In this document: piece by piece, positions 24,613 to 35,856 of the stretch
Position numbering within the stretch: the first letter of the stretch is position 1
Layout of the letters: each line of letters begins with the position of its first letter
Assembly: GCA_025738555.1 (NCBI GenBank)
Contig: JAOVFP010000016.1
Span: forward strand, 3,224,001 to 3,288,000
DNA: 64,000 nucleotides
DNA from: Cyathus striatus
Lineage: Eukaryota > Basidiomycota > Agaricomycetes > Agaricales > Nidulariaceae
Reading direction: 5' to 3'
Translations under genes and position numbers: made by a program
The notes under the pieces: model-generated
What the model was told of the DNA's origin: nothing
Database searches by the model: none
Seen by the model: only the letters and a program-made list of their open reading frames with translations

Positions 24613-27218
24613 ATGCCCCCAACTTCACCGCGAAACCTCTTGCTACACCTGACAGGGCTTTTGACCCTTGGCATCACATCTGTGAAGTCTCTTACGATAA
24701 CAGATGATTCTACAGCCGTCCAGAACCACACCTTCGACTACATCATCGTTGGAGGTGGAACAGCAGGTGCGTCTCATTCACATGCAATTGTACGTGCGTG
24801 TTTGAACATACGAGATTAGGGCTTACAATTGCCAACCGGTTAACTGAGGATAAGCAGACCACTGTTCTGGTAATCGAGGCAGGCAACGACCTAAGGAATG
24901 ACACGAGAACCACGGATCCTGGATTGTGAGGCGATTTGACGCTGTTCATGCCTTGCGAGTTGCCTAATATATTGTCTCAGGTTCGCTGCAGCTGATTATA
25001 CAGACATCTCTTGGAGCTACGCCACCACGAATCAAACAGTAGGAGGACAGCAGAAGGTTATCGACGCGTAAGCGATCTTTAGTATGTCTGGATCTAAAGC
25101 TTTCGTTCAAGTTCTTGTTGTAGAGGCAAGGTGCTGGGAGGTAGTTCAGCTATCAATGGAATGCAGTGGACAAGGGGTACTGTAGGGCAATATGATGCGC
25201 TAGAGGAGCTTGGTAACGAAGGATGGAACTTTAAGACGATGCAAAAGTGAGTATTGACGATAGTATGTTTATCATACCTTTAACTGCCCTCAGATACATG
25301 AAGAAAGCCGAAAACTTCCACATTCCCAACGCAAACCAGACATCATTTGGCGTGGGTTTTGACGCTACAGCACATGGAAAGAATGGGAAGATTGGTACTG
25401 GTTTCCCCAATCCCTACCCTTGTCCCTCATGCAAACTATGGGATGCTTTGGTCAATTCTACGGCGCAAACATACCCTGGAATTCGAGCCGACAACAAAAT
25501 CGATCAGTGTGATGGAGATCCTCGAGGAGTTGCACGATGCTCGTATTCCATCACTCCAGGTAGCAGCGATGGGACGACGCAAAACATTAGAAGTAGCAGC
25601 GTGCACGGATACATCTACTCACTTGCACCTGGAGAACGACCAAACCTTTCCATTCTTACTGGACATCTTGCAACTAAGATAGTTTGGAAGACCAGAACAC
25701 AGCTACAGCCACCAAGGATTAAGGTGGCTGAAGGCCGTACCAATGAGTCCTTGTTGCAATTTGCTAACAATATATTTGTGAATAACACGGCAAGTTCGAA
25801 GCCGCCATCACCCGAGGGAGTTGCATTTGAAGCTCTTACCTCATCGTCGCAATCTTTTGTGGCACAAGTTGCAAAGGAGGTGATTGTGACCTCTGGTGCT
25901 ATCGGGGTAACCTATTTCGCATTTTTGGCATGTGCATCACAAAGGAATGATTTTATGTTTTTCAGTCCCCCAAGTTCCTAGAATTGAGTGGCATTGGCGA
26001 TCGGAGGTATGTTTTTTGTCTAATGTGACACGGGTCTGTTAATAACTTCTTCTTTTAGGATACTCGAAAGCTTTAATATCCCTGTAGTGGTTAGTGACTT
26101 CAAGTGTGATATAAATACAGATCGTTCTGACTATCTCCCCTTCAGGTCGACTTGCCTTCCATAGGCACCAATCTTCAAGATCAAGCTGGAGTTGTATTTG
26201 CCTTCAATGCAACTGAAAATTTGCGTAGTGGACCACCTGGACACGCACCTGCCGCAGGTGCAGCTGCCTTCGTTACATTACCTCAACTTATAGGTGCCGA
26301 TGCAGCAGCAGATTATGTCCAATCACTGCAATCTACTATCAAGGATCGCGCGGAAAGCCTCGTTTCGTCTGGTAGCGCTGTGAGTGAGAAGGGAATGGAG
26401 AAGATATTGGCTATACAAGCAAGACAAATTGGTCAGGAGGATGGTAAGTTTAGCTTCTCTTCATAGTCACTCAACATCATTGCTGTTTCAGCACCGGTGG
26501 CCGAAATTGTTTACCTCTTTGTCCCCGGTAGCACACCACTGCTTGGGTCTTCGTCTTGGATTCTTATCCCCCAGTAGTAAGTTATAACATATCGATGAAC
26601 TGAACTTCTAATGTTGATCAGCGGTTTTGAAGTCGAGGAACGGTACATATTGCATCCTCTGACCCACGTGTACCACCAGCAGGTAATTTCTCCCTATTGA
26701 TCAACGTAACTTCCCGTATGATATTATGACAATAGTGAACCCCAACTATCTTACTGAAGCACAAGACTTTTCACTACTCGTCAACGTATCCATGGTACAA
26801 CGTCGCTTATGGTCTCCACCAGAAGTGAAGCAATTCGCAGGCACCGAACTCCTCCCCGGCGCTGGCGTTCAAACCGATGAAGACCACGTTAACTATGTAA
26901 CGAACAACTATGCAGCTATTATACACCCTATCGGCAGCTTGCCTATGCTTCCTCAAGATATGGGTGGATCGGTTGATTCCAAGTTGAGAGTATATGGTGT
27001 TCAGGGTGTCCGCGTGGCTGGTATGTAGCAATTCCTACAGATTACTTCTAAACTTATGAACGCCTTAAAGATGCCTCTGTGCTACCTATCCAAATATCTG
27101 CTCACCTCTCCTCGACTGTGTATGGAATAGCTGAAAAGGTAAGCTTGTCCGACTGTTATATACGATTTATCTGTGACTGATTATGGCAAAGGCTGCCGAT
27201 TTAATCCGTAGCGTCTAA
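24613..27218 (+). CDS. GMC oxidoreductase copy 2 (aryl-alcohol oxidase-like), intact
   Basis: Secreted flavoenzyme oxidising alcohols with release of H2O2, typical of lignocellulose-degrading mushrooms. The ATG at 24613 starts a hydrophobic leader ([18 protein letters not shown]). Motifs in order are the FAD dinucleotide-binding [19 protein letters not shown] signature 1 ([18 protein letters not shown]), signature 2 ([17 protein letters not shown]), [19 protein letters not shown] or the shorter [12 protein letters not shown] depending on the acceptor near 26630, [15 protein letters not shown], and the final [20 protein letters not shown], which places the catalytic histidine. About ten short introns; stop TAA 27216-27218. 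Many N-x-S/T sites fit secretion. It is 4,566 bp downstream of the start of copy 1 and carries the 94 bp that copy 1 lost. Confidence 0.9.
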
Positions 27219-27666
27219 GTGGAAAACTCTACAAGATCTAGATATTCGTAAGCTATGAAGTTGCGGTAGTAGGTAGGAGAAGCATGGGAGATATTCGCGC
27301 TCTTAGGCACCCTTGGTTTGTATAAGTATAAGTACTTATCTGTAAACCAAATGTAAACACTTCCGCATGTCGTTTTGCCACAAGAGATGGCTCCAGCATT
27401 CCATTTTGCTGTTAAGTGACGCAGTGAAAAGAACTCCAAGATCTTCACAGTTTTTTTGGGAAATCCATTTTGCTTTCGTGTAACAAGTCAGTGTTGCATG
27501 TTGTTGGACAAATAATGACATACAGCTGTAAGTGCTTCGGCAGCCGGTTCAACTTCGGCCTTTAATTCTGCCATTCTGAGCCTTTCGAGTTTCAACTTTG
27601 TTTCAACTAAGTACTTACTAGGCTTTCCTCCAACTTTCCTCGCGATTCCTCGACAAAGTGCTCTAA
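27219..27666. other. Spacer after GMC copy 2
   Basis: No gene supported. A minus-strand open frame of 74 codons (27488-27712) overlaps the start of the next gene and has no recognisable domain. Confidence 0.45.
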
Positions 27667-29321
27667 ATGTCCAAAAGTCCCATAACTTACTTGCATAGAC
27701 GACATCGCGCATATAATGTTACTGATACAAGCCCTACGTCAGCCATTCTTAATACCGCTCTCATGGAAGATATCTCCCGTTCTGAAATGGCTCGCCGAAT
27801 GTTGAAACGCTCTCGCTTCTCGGATGGAGGTCACTTGAAGGCCATTTCGGTGCTAAAGGACAAGATAAGGAAGAGTGAACCGTATGAACGAAGGAAGACA
27901 GATTGCGTTGGTAAGACAGGTAAAACCGCAGATTCTACTACCAAACTAGTTGCAACTGCCGCTGTTTCGCGACCCTTCAATCGAAGCTTAAGGTCACAGA
28001 AACTGAAGGAGAACACATATCTTAACAAGGATGCATATTCTGGTTCTGGTGCCCTTCGTTCCTGTACATCTATCACATCTGGTAGGACAAGTTCAAGACC
28101 CCCATTACAATCAAAAGCCATCTCATCTGCCCTTTATTCTCCATTGGCACGCTCGCGAAGTGGAAGCCGTAAGGTTGACTTGTTTGGGAAGTCTACCGTG
28201 GACATCAATCAGCCTTTTTCCAATCGCAAATATTCGAACGAGAGGCACACTGCCAGCCTCAAGAAATATGCATATATAAACTCCTCAGTCGATTTTATCT
28301 CTCCCAGTCCTATAGCCGCACTCCCAGATCATTATTCTTTCGTTGCAGATTCTCCTGTGCTCTCTCCTGGTGCCTACTTCACTCGAAATTCCTTTTTAAT
28401 GTCCCCTATAATTTCACCTCGAGTCTCGCTTGAGAAGGATCTCTCTTTTATTTCGCCAGACGTATTCAAGGGACATCCACTCCTAAGAAAACAGGGAACT
28501 CGCAACTGTTGACGCAAATTCCAGGCCACCATCTACACCAATACTCGTAGGGAGACTTCCCAACCAAGACAGCATTCACTGCGATGGGGTTTCAAGCAAA
28601 GAATACTCGCCATGGATTACTGACAGTTTAATATCTCCACCCACTATTTTCAGGCGTCTTCCCTCCCAAACTAATAATGCTTCCGTTCAAGCTGATGAAG
28701 AGTCACCATGCGTAAAGCAAACATACAATGAAGCTATCGAAACTCAGTCATACAGACAGCCCAAACAAAAATCTGCTTCACGCTCCGATCCGAGTATAGG
28801 TTGGTATTTAGAAACCAGCATTCATCTTACTAAAAAATGAGGGTGCTATAGGCGAATCTGATATGATCTTAACAAATCCCGTTATTACCATCCCACAGAA
28901 TGAATATCCTCTTGTAGAAACCTCAGTCAGACATGTTACCTTCTTGGAACAACTCGAAACGCCTTCACGCGCGAAGAATCCCATGTCTAAAGATGTCGAG
29001 CCTGAACATGAACCGTTCTCACTTCATTCCAATAACACCGCAAATGATAATCTTCATTATCGGCCACCTGATGGTCTACGATTGGCCGAAAATGATAGAA
29101 AAGCTGTAGAGGCTGGAAATTCTTTTGACATGACTATTCACGCACCATCGTCCTCTCCTGATCCAATCGACATATTGAACTCTTCGTGGTGGGCAGAAGA
29201 GCGACGCGTGATGTTCGAAGACATGACAAGACGTAGAAGGTTAAGAACGAGGAAGGAAAGGACGCATCCTCGTTCGGTCGAAAGCATCCCCGACCCGTTG
29301 GATTTATTTCTTTACGATTAA
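27667..29321 (+). CDS. Serine-rich protein of unknown function, likely frame slips near 28470-28510
   Basis: Not recognised. From ATG 27667, one exon encodes about 270 residues rich in Ser, Arg and Lys (RSEMARRMLKRSRFSDGGHL, SRPFNRSLRSQKLKEN, several SPxLSP/ISP motifs such as DFISPSPIAALP and SPVLSPGAYF), a pattern seen in phosphorylated, disordered regulators. The frame closes at 28512, but coding text resumes at once in another frame (DANSRPPSTPILVGRLP). It passes a short intron (28800-28852) and runs to TAA 29319-29321, ending in a basic, conserved-looking tail (WWAEERRVMFEDMTRRRRLRT and DPLDLFLYD). Two one-base losses, near 28463 and 28508, would give a continuous protein of about 530 residues. 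Orphan-like; function unknown. Confidence 0.55.
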
Positions 29322-29501
29322 CGGACGAATAACTTGCGAGACTCTCTGCTCACATACATTTTATATATACTTTATACCTCTATTCCGTATTAGACATACC
29401 TGGTACCGAGTTAATGTCTAGTTAGCGTATGCATAAGTTTCATCATTCGTCTCAGTAGTGCTATTTCTTTCGTTTAAATAGAAATAAAAGTTAAACAAAA
29501 A

Positions 29502-29596
29502 TGCATTGACCGGGAGTCGAACCCGGAGCTAGGCCACATCCTTCAAAGTTTTGAGCTACTTGGGAAGACCCAATGTTACCGCTACACCATCAATGC
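29502..29596 (-). tRNA. tRNA-Gly (CCC), with a 24-nt intron
   Basis: Minus-strand cloverleaf: acceptor GCATTGA/TCAATGC, D stem GTGT/ACAT, anticodon stem GGGTC/GGCCT, loop TTCCCA, T arm CCGGG-TTCGACT-CCCGG, discriminator A. The 24-nt intron lies just after position 37, as in eukaryotic nuclear tRNAs. Anticodon CCC reads Gly GGG. Third gene of the Pol III cluster, only 8 bp downstream of tRNA-Leu. Confidence 0.85.
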
Positions 29597-29604
29597 TGTC
29601 GGAA

Positions 29605-29696
29605 TGGTAGCAGCGAGGTTCGAACTCGCGCGGGATATGTCCCATCGGGAATCAAGTTCTTAAATCCGACGCCTTAGACCACTCGGCCATGCTACC
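29605..29696 (-). tRNA. tRNA-Leu (TAA), long variable arm, short intron
   Basis: Acceptor GGTAGCA/TGCTACC, A-box TGGCCGAGTGG, anticodon loop TTTAAGA (TAA), variable arm GGGA-CATA-TCCC, T arm GCGAG-TTCGAAC-CTCGC. About 8 extra bases after the anticodon fit a very short intron. The stem pair at 31:39 looks mismatched, so exact intron ends are uncertain. Confidence 0.83.
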
Positions 29697-29764
29697 GATA
29701 CATATTTGTGACTAGTGACTACTACACCTTCAATATTCAATCCTTAAGAGAAAATAAATTACAA

Positions 29765-29831
29765 AATAAATAAATATTGAGATCCGTAGATCTACCACTC
29801 CGGGAAAGCGTGTCATCCTTGTGCAGGGGCC

Positions 29832-29862
<31 letters not shown>

Positions 29863-29888
29863 TTCGTATGTCACCCCGAAGGGGACAC
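29765..29888 (-). ncRNA. U6: U6 spliceosomal snRNA
   Basis: Catalytic-core snRNA of the spliceosome. Minus strand from 29888 shows the 5' hairpin GTGTCCCC-TTC-GGGGTGACAT, then the nearly invariant AAATTGGAACGATACAGAGA (ACAGAGA box), AGATTAGCATGGCCCCTGC (AGC triad) and AAGGATGACACGC. The 3' end is less certain: a TTTT near 29766-29763 may terminate transcription. U6 needs Pol III signals; the B-box of tRNA-Leu about 150 bases downstream on the same strand could serve (inference). Confidence 0.92.
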
Positions 29889-31374
29889 TTGTTAGTGTAT
29901 GTAGATGTAGCGCATCAATTCAATTTTACATTTTGTTCAGCCGGCGGGGATAGCATTCCCACACTTCAAAGCTTTGCCTTGATCATAACCTCAGGCTCCA
30001 AGTGCACCGCCAACATCTCATAACCACTATCACCACCATATAATTCATTTATAAATAGGAAGATTCCGCTGTTTAAATAGATTATGCTATTTATTGCTCA
30101 ACATAAATTATATATACACACCTACACCTTCCAACGTGTCAATCGAGTTTTTTCTGGTTCGAAAGGTTCCTTACCCCTCGGAAAGACGTCTTTCAAATCT
30201 CATGATATGTCAATTTAATAATAACCATCAGAGCTGATATCGTGCTACTTATTTACCTGCCCGGTTCTGCCGTTGGTTTGTCACTGGGTGGACATCATTC
30301 AACAGAATCCAGAGTTGCCGGCTCATCTCACCACTTAACTTTCATGAATACCCTCAAACCGTGTCGAGTTGCTCCTCCTTCAAGGCTTCACCTGCCACTT
30401 CTGCCGCTGATATCGGAATACTTGCCAAAATATATTCATACATATCGGTTTCTTCATGTCGGTATAGTTACAGCACAATAGCACATTATGCTATTCTGCG
30501 ATCCTTACACGATTAAGTGCCATTCCAGGTGTGAGTACCTGCCCTTGGCTCCTGCCCTTACTTCTTGAAACTCCTCCATCACACAAATGAGTTGATATCC
30601 ATTTTTGTATAGCGATTACAAATTGGCTTCATTGCCATTTCCTGTGAAAACGAATGTGCGAATAATTCGGACTTCCATATTTGGTATGATAGCTATTGTT
30701 CGACTCCGATAAACAAGCGTTTAATCTTTGAAAGAGACGCGGGGAGCCGAGGCAAGAAAGTTAAGCATAGAGATATTATAAGGCCTTATAAGGCTCGTAC
30801 TGTTTAGATGCAAGTCTACACAACTGACTTATTTAAAACTAACCTTATCGTGAGGTATGCGGGAATCTCCCGGGGTTCATTATAGCGTTTTCTTCCTACG
30901 ATTTTTGTCGCTCAGATATATCTTGTTGTGCCTTGTGTGCTTATTTCTACATTTCCACCATTCCAATGAGTCCAATGTATACCTGAGCTCCATCCTCCCT
31001 ATATTCCCTTAATACACTGATCGGGTAACTCGTTGCAACATCTTCTCGGTCCTGAACATGAAGGCTCCAATCCCTCATGTCATCCTTGACAAATCCTTGA
31101 TGTCTTCAATTTTCCCATTGAGCTACATTTCCGAGAATTAAGGAAGATACGATCGAAGTGGATTGCTCATCCATTGAGAGGATTGTCTGCAGATCATTCA
31201 CATGAACATTTACTGGCACATCTTCGACCCACTAGAGTTACATGAGTAGATCAACTGCTCAGAATAGGCTGAGCAGAGAAGTAAATGTTTACTCATTTAT
31301 CAGAGGTACTCTTTTTGTCTTTTATGAAAGGCCCCTGTATCGCCATAGCATATCAAGGTATATTGTCTTCTTCC
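29889..31374. other. Intergenic, no supported gene
   Basis: 1.5 kb with only short unconnected open frames. Contains the U6 upstream region and a perfect 14-bp palindrome TATAAGGCCTTATA near 30778. Nothing else supported. Confidence 0.45.
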
Positions 31375-32125
31375 TTATGCGATATGCCATTCGAGTACAT
31401 GAAGACTCCTACTTTCGCCCCCTATAACAATGCAGTTATTTACAGTTGTTGTAAGGCGAAATCCATTTTTCTCCAGGACACGTATGCTTCCTTCATTTTC
31501 GTGGAATGCTGTATGATGTGCTGCCATGTGTGGTACAGCCCATTTACGAATAACAGTTTTGATGGCTGACGACATGATTCCTAGTCCTTGATATTTGGGA
31601 GCAAGGTAATCTGTGAGGCTGTATGAACAAAATATCTAGACGAGAACATCTGATTTAACTTACAACCTAATTGCCATATAATATCAGGATTACCGCTCGC
31701 TAGCTTCTTATTCTCTGCGATCAGTCGCTCGCGTTCGGTTAAGTCAGATATTTCTGTCCAATTTGCCCTCTCTATTCCTATATCACCCAAGAACTCGTCG
31801 GTACCGTCATCGTTAAGTTTTCTAATATGTCGGAAGGGGCATCCACTGATGTTGCCTGGCGCCGAAGAATTTTCGACGACTATATCTTCATGAATTTTAT
31901 CGGATGCTTCCTTAATCCTCACGATCAGTTATATGCCTTCTCCACAGTATATGGATTACCCGGTCCGCCGAATCCCATCCGGGGATAAATCCTGCTATCA
32001 TTTAATATCACAGTGCTTGGAAAGGCATCTTCAAGCCTCGGAGGCGTGATAATGATGTTGGGTTGAGGCGAATCCAGACGTAGAAATGCTTCGTTAGTCT
32101 TCGGATTATGCTCAAGGTGTTGCAT
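31375..32125 (-). CDS. GNAT-family N-acetyltransferase, one frame slip
   Basis: Small fungal acetyl-CoA-dependent acyltransferase of the RimJ/RimL-like type. From ATG 32125 the protein reads NIIITPPRLEDAFP, IYPRMGFGGPGNPYTVEKAYN, then after a slip IVRIKEASDK and FLGDIGIERANW. An intron near 31680-31608 leads to APKYQGLGIMSSAIKTV (acetyl-CoA-binding Q/RxxGxG/A motif: QGLGIM) and HHTAFHENEGSIRVLEKNGF, the classic GNAT C-terminal Asn-x-x-S/A and GF block. Stop at 31377-31375. At 31923 the frame hits TGA where TGG ATC is expected (YNW-IV), implying one missing G or a young nonsense/frameshift. Specific substrate unknown. Confidence 0.75.
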
Positions 32126-32287
32126 TTCGGATTTATCGCGCACATTATTGATGGTGCCTTGTGGTCCTGCTTTTAAAGTATGTATCACGAGACGCCTTCG
32201 GCATATTTTTGCCTTGTGCGAAAAACATGCAGAATCATTGAACAATAAATTACAAAAGTCGAACTTAAGAGTACATATTATTAAACT

Positions 32288-33577
32288 TTAGACTAGGTAT
32301 TTATCTACTACACCTTGTACTTCAGAGTCTATGGCAATCAATTCGGAAATTAGGTTGTCCTTGGGTCGCGGGGATATGAGCGTTACAGAATCAGATAAAA
32401 GCACTGTACTCACCCAAAACTTATTCTGAATTTTCTTTCCGTTTTCTCCCAACACAAAGTCGCTTGGCTCACAAACATTTGCTAAATTTATGTATCCGCC
32501 CCGCATTTGTTCTAAGGTCGTAGATCCGCCTATGGCTGCATAAATCAGCATACGACTCCCCTCCTCAGACGTTCTTGCGAGTGCTTTATCCACGAGGCGA
32601 AGTACGACAGCGATAATGCCTTTGGCATCACGACGAAGTTCTGAGTAACAATATCCTGGGTTGACGCAGTTTACAATTAACGGCAGATCGCGAAGTCTTT
32701 CATTTAATGCTCGAACGAAAAATAGATTGAGCACTGTAATTTTTTTTTAATGGATATGAATAAGGTGGGTAATATTAGGCTCACATTTTGAATCGGTATA
32801 TCGAGCACGCATTATGCTGGTGTAATTCAGAATTAGTAGTTGATACACAACTTGTACTGTGTATTAAACTTACGAAGATGTGCAATATTCCCTATCACTA
32901 AGGGTTTTTAATGGATTTGAACTGTCCAATACTTTCTGCTTAAATTTTGCGAAATAGTGAACCTCACTTCCTACAACGACCAATCGAGGTAAGGTCGAAT
33001 GTGTTTCAGCAGTTTTAATCATCTGAGGAAGCAAAAGCAGGGCAAGGAGAGGCAAGGAAAGATTATTGACTTGAATTCTAAGTGCTTTATTAGATAGAGT
33101 ATTGGAGGTCAATAATAAGGCATATACGTTGTTTCCCAGCCATCTCCAGTCTGAGTGTAGTCAAGTTTTGCTACCGCCGCATTCTCTACCAAGATATCAA
33201 GTCGATCACCATCGGCAATAAACTTTTTTGAAAATGCAACAACCGATGAAAAATCGCTTAGGTCGATTAACCAAAGTTCTAATTTCTCGAATCCGGTCTC
33301 TTCCTTGATTTCTTTAATGTGATCATTAGTCTAGTTGATGGAAGTGAATATATCATAAAAACTGACTCTGTATGGCAGCCTCTCCTTTGGTTTGGCTACG
33401 ACATCCCAACACTAATCTACGTGGATTCATCATCGCAAAGTGTTTTGACGCTTCAAATCCTAGACCGGTGTTGGCTCCAATGACCATAACCGTCTTTCCC
33501 GTGAGGTCTGCAACCTCAACAGGAGGGACTGTTGTACGTTGATCACGAATAAGATCGAAGAAGGATAATTTGGCCAT
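32288..33577 (-). CDS. Short-chain dehydrogenase/reductase (retinol-dehydrogenase-like)
   Basis: NAD(P)-dependent oxidoreductase of the SDR superfamily. ATG at 33577; exons separated by several short introns; stop at 32290-32288. The first exon carries the Rossmann cofactor motif (TGKTVMVIGANTGLGFEASKHF, TGxxxGxG form). Next come LELWLIDLSDFSSVV and DILVENAAVAK (the NNAG-equivalent block). Near 32785-32800 the catalytic YTDSK (YxxxK) leads across an intron into LLNLFF. VNPGYCYSELRR follows the expected PG motif. About 330 aa, normal for the family. Starts 694 bp from, and divergent to, the KAT14-like gene. Substrate cannot be inferred. Confidence 0.85.
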
Positions 33578-34271
33578 ATTAAAGACGATAAGAAGGAAAG
33601 TGTTACACGACCTTATGTCAACCCTTGAGCAGTTTTATGCGTTGACCATCGACATAGCCAAGTATATCATCGTCGTTTGCTCTGCGATATTACAAATTGA
33701 AAGCGTGAAAAGCAGAGATGCCAGTAGCCGGCTGTCCACGCAAGACTGGTGGGCCTACTAAATTCAATTCCAAGTCCCAATCCATCCCAAACGTAACGGT
33801 TTAGTAAAGCGTAACTGATAAAATATCGGTTATGCATCCGAACCTTGCGTTAAGCCAATTAAAAGGTACATTCCGGTGATTGTCTGCCGCGAGGGAGACG
33901 CAACAAACTGAAGAACGACGTGCCGTACTGTATCCACAGGAGCCAATGCAGAATTTCAATCTGCCGTGAGGATGACGCAGTCTACTCGCGAGTCCCTTGA
34001 TTATTTGATATGTCGTTGAACTTCAAATTTAACTTCAGCTTAGTTAAGTTAAACCAAATTACGAACCACGTGGTTAATTGATCCGGCACTGAGTTCAAAC
34101 GGAGTCACGCTCGGCGCTAACCAGAGTTCCGACAAACTTGAACAATTGCACAATTGCAAGACCTTTGACAACTGGCCAACGCAAATCCTTCTGAATTGAG
34201 TCGCCTCCGTCTCTCTACTTTCAAATAAAGGCGATAGTCGTTCCTCAGTGCTGTGCGCTTGGTAGCACAAA
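33578..34271. promoter_or_regulatory. Divergent promoter region between SDR and KAT14-like gene
   Basis: 694 bp between the two start codons. Contains an imperfect repeat GCCGCGAGGGAGACGCA / GCCGTGAGGATGACGCA (33887 and 33962), which could be a paired binding site. A TTAACTTCAGCTTAGTTAAG inverted-type stretch lies near 34028. No coding exon. Confidence 0.5.
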
Positions 34272-35856
34272 ATGTCGAGCGACGACGACTTCTACGGCAG
34301 CGATGAATATCACGAGTCCAAATTCAAGGTTTCGCAATCTGTTTTGCTGGGTGCATTCGTAGCTAATTTTTTCATGTGTGGTATTAGCGGCGAGAAAGAC
34401 TATTTAAACGTAGGAAAGGTCCTCAAGGTGTCGCTTTGCGTAGCGACGAACTTTCTACAGGCATGTCTTTGGACTTCCTACTGGAAGAGGCGAAGCAATA
34501 CAGTCCTGAACAAGACATGTCATTTGACCAAGTAATTGAAGAAGTGCTTCCAGAATACTTGAGCACAAGAGCATCTCTTCTAGCAAAGGAATCCGACTTG
34601 GACATTAAGGTAGCAGGGTTTATGGTTTCTGTTGTCCGGAGGACTCACGGTTCTTTTTTCATGCCAAAGGGTGACAGACTACGACCTTTAACAAAGTCAG
34701 AGGTAGCTTCCGAAATAGATAAGTTAAGCGTGGCGGAAAACGAACCCTCTTCCTGGAGAGCGATGTTACTCAGGAAGCTCAAGGTTGAGCGTGTGCGTAG
34801 GTTCCGTCCTTCGGTGAAAGATACAAAACATTGACTTGATAAATGCAGGAAAGACGCCGAGCCAAGCTTCAAGGGAGGCACATTGAATCTCTCTCGGTGC
34901 CTGTGACGCCTCTCCCTCCAATAGTACAGGATCTTCCACCTAACCCAGAGGTTATTGATGCGTTACATGAGATCAAAACAACTCCTTTTGAAAACTCGTT
35001 CCTATCACGTCTACATGGAAGTAGAGAGCCTGTAATACCGGCACTGATCGCCGTGGACTGGGAAACAATCACTCCATGGATGGACCTTATGAATGACATT
35101 CGGGATCATTACAGTTTCTCTAAGTAAGATTCATGATAAAAGTTTGCCGGTAGCGCTTCAGCTGACGTTTCTATGTTCATGACATGTACAGCCCCGAGAG
35201 TGAGCAACCTGTGGAGGCATCAGCGCCAATCGTCTATACATCACTTCAGCCATATCACCTGCCCCAAGTGCATGATCTATTAGAACGTATTTTCTGGAAG
35301 GGGATTGACAGTGAGTTGGATTTGCGGGCTAATATTATCCCACAGAAAGTATTGAGATTATCTCCTTCCAGTTAGCGATTCTCTCGACTACTGGCCTGAG
35401 AAGTGTACCGTTATAGCAACATACAAAAAGTTGGTGGTCGGTCTGGCCATTTTGAGTTCGCCACAGGAAACATACATCACTTACCTTGCCGTCAAAGCCG
35501 GTTGGGATAAATCCCAAATAGCAAGGTGAGCCTTCACAACTACTGCCGGCTATCACGAGATGGAACACTAATCCGACCCTGATTGTTGGCGTAGGACGAT
35601 GCTATACCATCTTATAATGTTAAATCCGAGCAAAGACGTCACGCTGCATGTGTCAGTGAACAATTCAGCGATGGTAAGTCTAAAGTCGAATCAAACCTGG
35701 TATTAGTTGTTTTTCTGATTGCTAATATCTTAGCTCCTTTACAATCAATTCGGATTCAAGGCAGAAGAGTTTGTTGCGGGATTTTACGAGGATTATTTGG
35801 ATCCACTGTCGCGAGCATCGAAGAACGCCTTCAGGTTACGGCTTCGGCAGCAGTGA
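34272..35856 (+). CDS. KAT14/CSRP2BP-like GNAT acetyltransferase, 403 aa
   Basis: Seven exons (34272-34328, 34388-34792, 34849-35123, 35192-35310, 35372-35525, 35595-35673, 35734-35856) join in phase to 403 aa. The N-terminus is acidic (MSSDDDFYGSDEYHES) then basic. The C-terminal GNAT domain resembles metazoan CSRP2BP/KAT14, a subunit of the ADA2a-containing histone acetyltransferase complex: YHLPQVHDLLERIFWKGID, DSLDYWPEKCTVIATYKKLVVGLA, ETYITYLAVKAGW, MLYHLIMLNPSKDVTLHVSVNN, AMLLYNQFGFKAEEF, FYEDYLDP and the final FRLRLR. Acetyl-CoA should bind around AGWDKSQIARTML, where the usual R/QxxGxG/A is degenerate (WDKSQIA), also noted for the animal protein. Lacks the long N-terminal part of the human protein. 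Role in chromatin is inferred. Confidence 0.85.

Noticed and set aside
24333..24731. Minus-strand frames upstream of GMC copy 2 with Cys/His residues
   Set aside because: Short, overlap the GMC start, and have no zinc-finger spacing.
27488..27712. 74-codon minus-strand frame overlapping the next gene's start
   Set aside because: No recognisable domain and it overlaps well-supported coding text.
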